The position numbers and the translations under genes were made by a program. The notes beneath the pieces were generated by a model. It searched no databases, had not been told where the DNA came from, and saw only the letters and a list, made by a program, of their open reading frames with translations. A DNA stretch of 64,000 nt from Erodium maritimum (taxonomy: Eukaryota; Streptophyta; Magnoliopsida; Geraniales; Geraniaceae). Below, piece after piece: positions 59,003 through 64,000 of this stretch (within the stretch, counting starts at the first letter, position 1; every line of letters begins with the position of its first letter). The DNA lies in the NCBI GenBank assembly GCA_963921825.1, contig OY997589.1, positions 50,462,546-50,526,545 of the forward strand, in the 5' to 3' direction.

Positions 59003-60259
59003 TCAAATAACTACATCCACCGCCTCTGGCACATGTTCAAGTCTCGCTGCGAGAATATATACATGAGACTCTTGTGATCCGAGAACACCTGAATCCTCTC
59101 GCCATACAAGTAATGTCGCCAGCTCTAATTCATGGGTAGGGTAGTTGCGCTCATGTATCTTCAACTGCCTGGAGCCATAAGCAACTACCTTCCATGACTG
59201 CATCAATACACAACCCAGTCCCTCACCGGACGCATCACAATACACATCATATCCGATCCCGCGCTCTGGCACTATCAAAACGGGTGCGGTAGTCAGACGA
59301 TCCTTCAGCTCGGTAAAGTAGCGCTCGCAACCCTCAGTCCACACAAACTCGGCTCCCTTGCGCGTCAGGGCAGTCATCGGCGCGACCAGGCGTGAGAAAT
59401 CCTGGATGAACCGTCGGTAGTATCCTACCAAGCCTAGGAAAATGCGGATCTCAAAGACACTCGTGGGCCGTGCCCACTTCGAAACCGCGTCGATCTTCGC
59501 TGGATAGACCAGTATACCCTCTCGAGACACAACATGCCCAAGGAATTTCACCTCGGCGAGCCAAAACTCGCACTTCTCCAAGTTTCTGTAGTACTGGTGG
59601 GTGCGCAACAAGGTCAAAATTGTCCTCAGATGCTCCACATGAGCCTCCTCACTCGGCGAGTAGATCAGAATGTCATCTACGAATACCACGACGAACTGAT
59701 CTAAGTAGGGCCGGAAGATATCGTTCATCAGATCCATGAACGCTGCAGGCGCGTCCGTCAGTCCGAACGACATCACCAGAAACTCGTAGTGTCTGTACCG
59801 CGTCCGAAACGCGGTCTTTGCCACATCATCCTCCCGAACTCTCAACTGATAGTATCCGAATCGCAGATCGATATTCGAGAAACACTTCGCCCCTCTCAAC
59901 TGATCAAACAAGTCATCGACCCTCGGCATCGGGTAGCGGTTCTTCACCGTGACCCGGTTCAACTTCTGGTAGTCGATGCACATCCTTAGCGCTCCACCCT
60001 TCTTCTTCATGAAGAGGGCGGGCGCTCCCCACAGTGAAGTGCTCGGGCAGATAAACCCCTTCTCCCGTAGCTCCTCGAGTTGGCGCTTCAACTCGACCAA
60101 CTCGGCTGGTGCAAATCTGTATGGAGCCATCGATATCGGCGCCGTCCCTGGCATCAGGTCAATCCTGAACTCAACCTCGCGTACCGGCGGCAATCCTGAC
60201 AACTCATCCGAAAAGACCTCCGGAAACTCACACACTACTCGCGGCAGCTCTCTGCTCTA
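59003..60259 (-). pseudogene. Ty3/gypsy reverse transcriptase and RNase H
   Basis: The 410-codon frame (60235-59003) contains [20 protein letters not shown], the RT blocks [19 protein letters not shown] and [12 protein letters not shown] (catalytic FVDD), and RNase H start [18 protein letters not shown] to YPTHELELA. At about 59117-59122 a deletion of roughly nine codons plus a frameshift moves the downstream RNase H ([18 protein letters not shown]) to another frame. A TAG at 60257-60259 separates it from the protease part in the same frame. Confidence 0.92.
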
Positions 60260-60784
60260 CACGGTCGCCACCTCCTCTCCCGCAGTCAATGCTGAAAGGA
60301 GAACTCCGCTCCTACTACCTAGTACACAAGTGACGATCGTGCCGCCCGATACCACCATCACCTGTCGTCTATAGCAGTCCATAGACGCTCGGTTCCTTGC
60401 AAGCCAGTCCATCCCTAGGATCACATCGAACGACGTCATGTTCAACACAAGCAAATCACCAAGAAAAGGGCAATCAGCTACTCTAATCTCACACGCACGA
60501 CATACACTACTCAGGACCACATCCCCCGTAACAGGGGTGTCAAGACATTAGGGTCGACTCAAAGGCTCTACCCTTAACCCCAATATATCAGCGAAGGTAG
60601 AAGAAATGAAGGAATGTGATGCCCTAGTATCAAATAGGAAAGACGCCCAAGAATTGTATAACAAGCATGTACCCTGGGTGGTCTCATGACCGGAGTGACG
60701 TACCTCAGCTAGGGAATTGGCTACAACATACACTCTACCATGCGGTGCCTGAGGTCCTCCCCTCGGGGGTGGTGGAAGGACCAC
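60257..60784 (-). pseudogene. Ty3/gypsy aspartic protease region
   Basis: Two in-frame pieces, 60784-60548 and 60520-60257, are broken by TAA at 60548-60550. The active-site motif reads FLFDTRASHSF, so the usual DTG is DTR. Later conserved sequence FDVILGMDWLARN is present. It lies in frame with gag (upstream) and RT (downstream), consistent with one ancestral polyprotein. Confidence 0.88.
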
Positions 60785-60787
60785 CTG

Positions 60788-62005
60788 CTATGGAGCTCTC
60801 TGCTGCTGTCTCGATGATGGCGCGCTCGTTGCCTGCCGCGGAGCTCTCGGCGCCTGAGCTTGACGCTGACGGAACTGAGGCGACTGACCGGTCTGCGACT
60901 GCTGCGATCGCGGGGCCGACATCACTTCAAACCGATCGGGGCACCTAGTAGAGAAGTGCCCTGCCCGTTCGCATTGGAAGCATACCGACTGCACGGCACT
61001 CGACCTCCCCTCAGGTCTCGCCTGAGTGCTCGTTGGGCGAGGTGCGGGCCCACTGCTCCTGGCACAGTCTCGGGCTAGATGATCCGGCTGTTCACACGAT
61101 TGACACAACTGCTCTGACGAAGCAAGTCCAACGGATGCCACTGATCCGGCATGTCGCATCCCGCTAGAGTGTGCCTGTGGTTGGTAAGATCCTAAGGTCC
61201 TCAGCCTCCTCGGATCACGGACCTCAGACGGCCTCAAGAAGCCACTCGGTCTCGGCCAACTCTCCCGGGCCATGGCGGTATCTCGGAAGTGTCGCTCCAC
61301 TGCCAGTGCCTGATCTACTAGCTCAGTATACACCTGAGTCCTCAGGGCAGTAACTCGGTCCATGATCGACGGGAGGAGTCCCCCTTCAAACTGCCTACAT
61401 CGGAGCACCTCCGTCGGCACCATCTCTGGTGCAAAGCGGGACAGTGAGGTGAACCTTGCCTCATACTCCGACACCGTCATCCCCTTATGACGCAGCTCCA
61501 GGAACTGTTGGTGTCTATCCTCTCGGGCCGACCTCGAAAAATACTGCTCCAGGAACAGCTCTCCAAACAGCTGGAAGTCATCCCCGACTCTGAGCTGCTC
61601 ACGTCGCCACCAATGATAAGCATCGTCCTTCAGCTGGAACGCTGCAAATGAGGCCCTCATGTGATCATCCACTATCCCTGAAGTGTCCAGGTTGCGTGTA
61701 ATCTGCTCCAGCCATCTGTCAGCTGCATTGGGGTCGGGCTCCCCGGAAAAGACAAGCGTACCCAGCCTGAGAAAGTCTCTCAGCGCCTGGGCTGTGTAGC
61801 TATCGGCCTGGCTAGGCCTCACAGGAGTAGCTGCAGTGGCAGCAAGCACAGTCTCTAGGGTCGGGGCCGCAACCTCTCTCTGGTCGATGATCGCCGTCAA
61901 GCCCTGAACTATGTGAACCAACTCCTTTAGGACTATCGACTGGGTCGGATCTGCAACCGGCGGAACTCTGGGCAGAAGTCCCGATGGTCCGGCGTCGCCG
62001 CTCAC
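60788..62005 (-). CDS. Ty3/gypsy Gag
   Basis: The 405-codon open frame contains the retrotransposon gag core (DPNAADRWLEQITRNLD, EYEARFTSLSRFAPEMVPTE, FEGGLLPSIMDRV) and two zinc knuckles, CQSCEQPDHLARDC and CFQCERAGHFSTRC, both CX2CX4HX4C. The C-terminus is Gln/Pro/Ser rich. It ends at TAG (60788-60790) directly followed by CAG in frame with the protease, so this stop lies inside what is normally one polyprotein. Gag itself looks intact. The start chosen is the first ATG (MSGDAGPSG). Confidence 0.9.
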   Translation of the reverse strand: MSGDAGPSGLLPRVPPVADPTQSIVLKELVHIVQGLTAIIDQREVAAPTLETVLAATAATPVRPSQADSYTAQALRDFLRLGTLVFSGEPDPNAADRWLEQITRNLDTSGIVDDHMRASFAAFQLKDDAYHWWRREQLRVGDDFQLFGELFLEQYFSRSAREDRHQQFLELRHKGMTVSEYEARFTSLSRFAPEMVPTEVLRCRQFEGGLLPSIMDRVTALRTQVYTELVDQALAVERHFRDTAMARESWPRPSGFLRPSEVRDPRRLRTLGSYQPQAHSSGMRHAGSVASVGLASSEQLCQSCEQPDHLARDCARSSGPAPRPTSTQARPEGRSSAVQSVCFQCERAGHFSTRCPDRFEVMSAPRSQQSQTGQSPQFRQRQAQAPRAPRQATSAPSSRQQQRAP

Positions 62006-62885
62006 GTGCTCCTCAGCGGAGGCACCTTTGGCACTTGTTTCCCCTACCGACTCAATGGAAGGTGGCTGCCATCGACCCCCAGCTGGCCGGCTCCTAGTGC
62101 CTCGTGGTACTTAGGTAGGCGTCATGTCGTATATATCCGCTGCACGGATAAACGCACATGTTCAGTTCTTAAATTCGCATAAAGCGACGCTCTTAAGTAA
62201 CTAGCGTTCACACAAGTTTCAGAGAGGTCGCATTCGACTAACAACATGCCTAATCTTAGCACAGTCATAACTAGTTCTAACATAACCAGAGAAAACAAGT
62301 CAACCACGCAGTTCACAATTTCAAACAAAAGCCACACAGTTTACAGTTCACGTCACCCAGCAACTCTACAATCAACTTAATCCCATAGGTTCTCAACACT
62401 TTTCTCTTTCTAACATAACATTCATGTCGACATCATGTCGTAACAACCCGGTTCAGGCGTCCCGAATTACGTTGTAACCACTTGACGTCCCCCCATCACG
62501 GTCGACTACAGTGGCGCCCAGAGTCGGATCGTGATAGTACAAACACTTCAGTATTGCAGAATTTTGGGCATGACCCGTTTGAAAGTTCTACTAACCATCC
62601 GCTTACGCTGGACATTCAACTCCCATCCTGCATAAAGCACTCAACATAATCATAGCACACAACAATCAGCAAACACAAACATTGGCACCAACTACCGTGG
62701 TTCACCACGAGTACACGACACCTAGACAGAACATTTCACCAAACCGAGACTCTCTTCATCTCGATGTTACGCGTAGGATATTTCCGATTTGCGTCACCGA
62801 CACACCGAAACCTAATGACTTAACTCTACACACCTAATTGACGTACGGTCCGAAGTTTTGAAAAAACCAGGCTCTGATACCAAAT
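62006..62885 (-). mobile_element. Gypsy 5' leader with primer-binding site
   Basis: This 880-bp untranslated leader lies between the 5' LTR and gag. Next to the LTR the minus strand reads TTTGGTATCAGAGCCTGG (62867-62884), complementary to initiator tRNA-Met. No credible ORF. Confidence 0.85.
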
Positions 62886-64000
62886 TGTCACGCCTCAAAT
62901 CTGGTTTTGACCGGACTCGAGACGTGAGCTAAAAACAATAATAATTAAAGCAAGTTTAAACGAAATGAAACTCCAATAAGTTGTTTAAAGTCAGCAACAC
63001 CGAGTCAACGCTCGAAAACCCAGTAATAAAGAGTTTAATACAAAAAGGGAAAGTACGTCTCTATAGGATCCCATAACTAGGACTCTCGCTAAGCTTCCCA
63101 CCTCTGAGACGTCCTCTATACCAACTCACGATCGAAACCTGTAAAACAGTAATAAAGGGGGTGAGCTTTCGCTAAGTAGGAAAAAGTAGTTAAGGCGATG
63201 AGCTATCCGCTCACCACCATGGGTAATCGTCCATATCATATCGAACATATCGCACCGGCATACCATACCGAACAGTCTTACCAAACACACCACATCGGTC
63301 TATCAATCACCCGATCATATCACAAGACGATGATTCACACTGCATTCACAACGTTCTCATAGCATATCATAATCCTTAATTTAACAACGGACACAACACA
63401 TATCACACATTACAAGCTACTAGTCACAACAAACACAACCAACACGCAATCCTACGAGCCCAACCAGGGACCCACATGCGATACTACAACACAACAATTC
63501 CCACACCTACGACACGACCTAGCCGGAAGTGGTTCCATCTTTATATGACTACGCTAGTTATTCACATCCTACATGCAATTCTATATTTATTCCGGTTGTT
63601 CATATTCTATATGCATACTAGTAACTTTCCGCAATTAAACCGGTATTCGCTACTTTTCCCTACCTCAACCGCTATCCAAACACGAATGATCACGAGTCGC
63701 CTAGTAGACTCCTCCGCCGTGCTCGAGAAAAACGTCTAAGATTACAAGTAATACGAGAATTAATAATAACTCAAGGGTGGTTCAAAGAGAGAAATAACCA
63801 AACTAACCCCCAATTACTCAATCTTTGTCAAAATGGGCCCGGAATATGGAAAACGTACCTTGGGCCTCCAAAAATCCCCCTTTTTGTTTCTATCATTCCT
63901 AATTAAATTTACTTGTTCCAACGCACTTGACGGAATCAAATTCCGATGTCCGAGCGTTCTAAAACCGCAATTAAAGTTTCTAAACTACAATTTCCGAATT
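62886..64000 (-). mobile_element. Gypsy 5' LTR, truncated by the window edge
   Basis: It begins TGTCACGCCTCAAATCTGG and aligns with 48605-50328 and 56430 onward. At about 63226 it lacks the roughly 830-bp repeat-rich block present in the other LTR. It is uninterrupted across the copia target (GAGAAATAACC near 63791), confirming the empty site. It extends beyond 64000. Confidence 0.9.

Noticed and set aside
60667-61353. Plus-strand ORFs opposite gypsy gag
   Set aside because: Antisense shadows of the minus-strand Gag and protease frames.

Overview
The window is nuclear DNA from a seed plant, most likely a eudicot. It holds one spliced, apparently intact gene with plant-type introns, an arabinosyltransferase of the XEG113 type. 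Around it are nested plant transposable elements: Ty3/gypsy and Ty1/copia LTR elements primed from initiator tRNA-Met, L1-like non-LTR elements, Mutator-like and hAT-like MITEs, and solo LTRs. I see no bacterial features, CRISPR array, rRNA or tRNA gene. Most short ORFs are incidental.

Layout. 1-5.7 kb: a long gypsy-type LTR (minus sense) abuts a copia LTR with its primer-binding site, followed by a remnant of another LTR. 5.7-13.5 kb: decayed coding DNA, including a pseudogene of the nuclear pore basket protein NUA/TPR. It is broken by a Mutator-like MITE, a 2.2-kb polyadenylated retroposon and a 2-kb foldback element that itself carries two more insertions. 13.7-21.5 kb: two minus-strand retroposons. 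The first was split by a solo gypsy LTR with a perfect 5-bp target-site duplication, and that LTR was split by a 737-bp hAT-like MITE with a perfect 8-bp duplication. 22.8-34.3 kb: the XEG113 gene (minus strand, 13 coding exons, 638 codons), with transposon fragments in its larger introns. 34.7-48.2 kb: a stack of L1-related elements. Several carry only an ORF1-like DUF4283/zinc-knuckle region plus a 3' tail, and many sit at variants of one short target motif. A Mutator-like MITE lies among them. 48.6-64 kb: a defective Ty3/gypsy element of Tekay/Del type on the minus strand. Its left LTR is split by a defective copia element with an exact 5-bp duplication.

Function. Only XEG113 looks functional at the protein level. 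It is expected to act in the Golgi in arabinosylation of extensin-type cell wall glycoproteins. All transposon proteins examined carry stops, frameshifts or deletions. The strongest unexplained signals are the ORF1-only ('half-LINE') elements, their reuse of one target sequence, a complex repair junction inside the copia element, a gypsy integrase fused to its LTR without a chromodomain, and a GC-AG intron in XEG113. The coordinates of the XEG113 exons and of most transposon ends were read base by base. Family names rest on recalled protein and repeat patterns, not on a database search.
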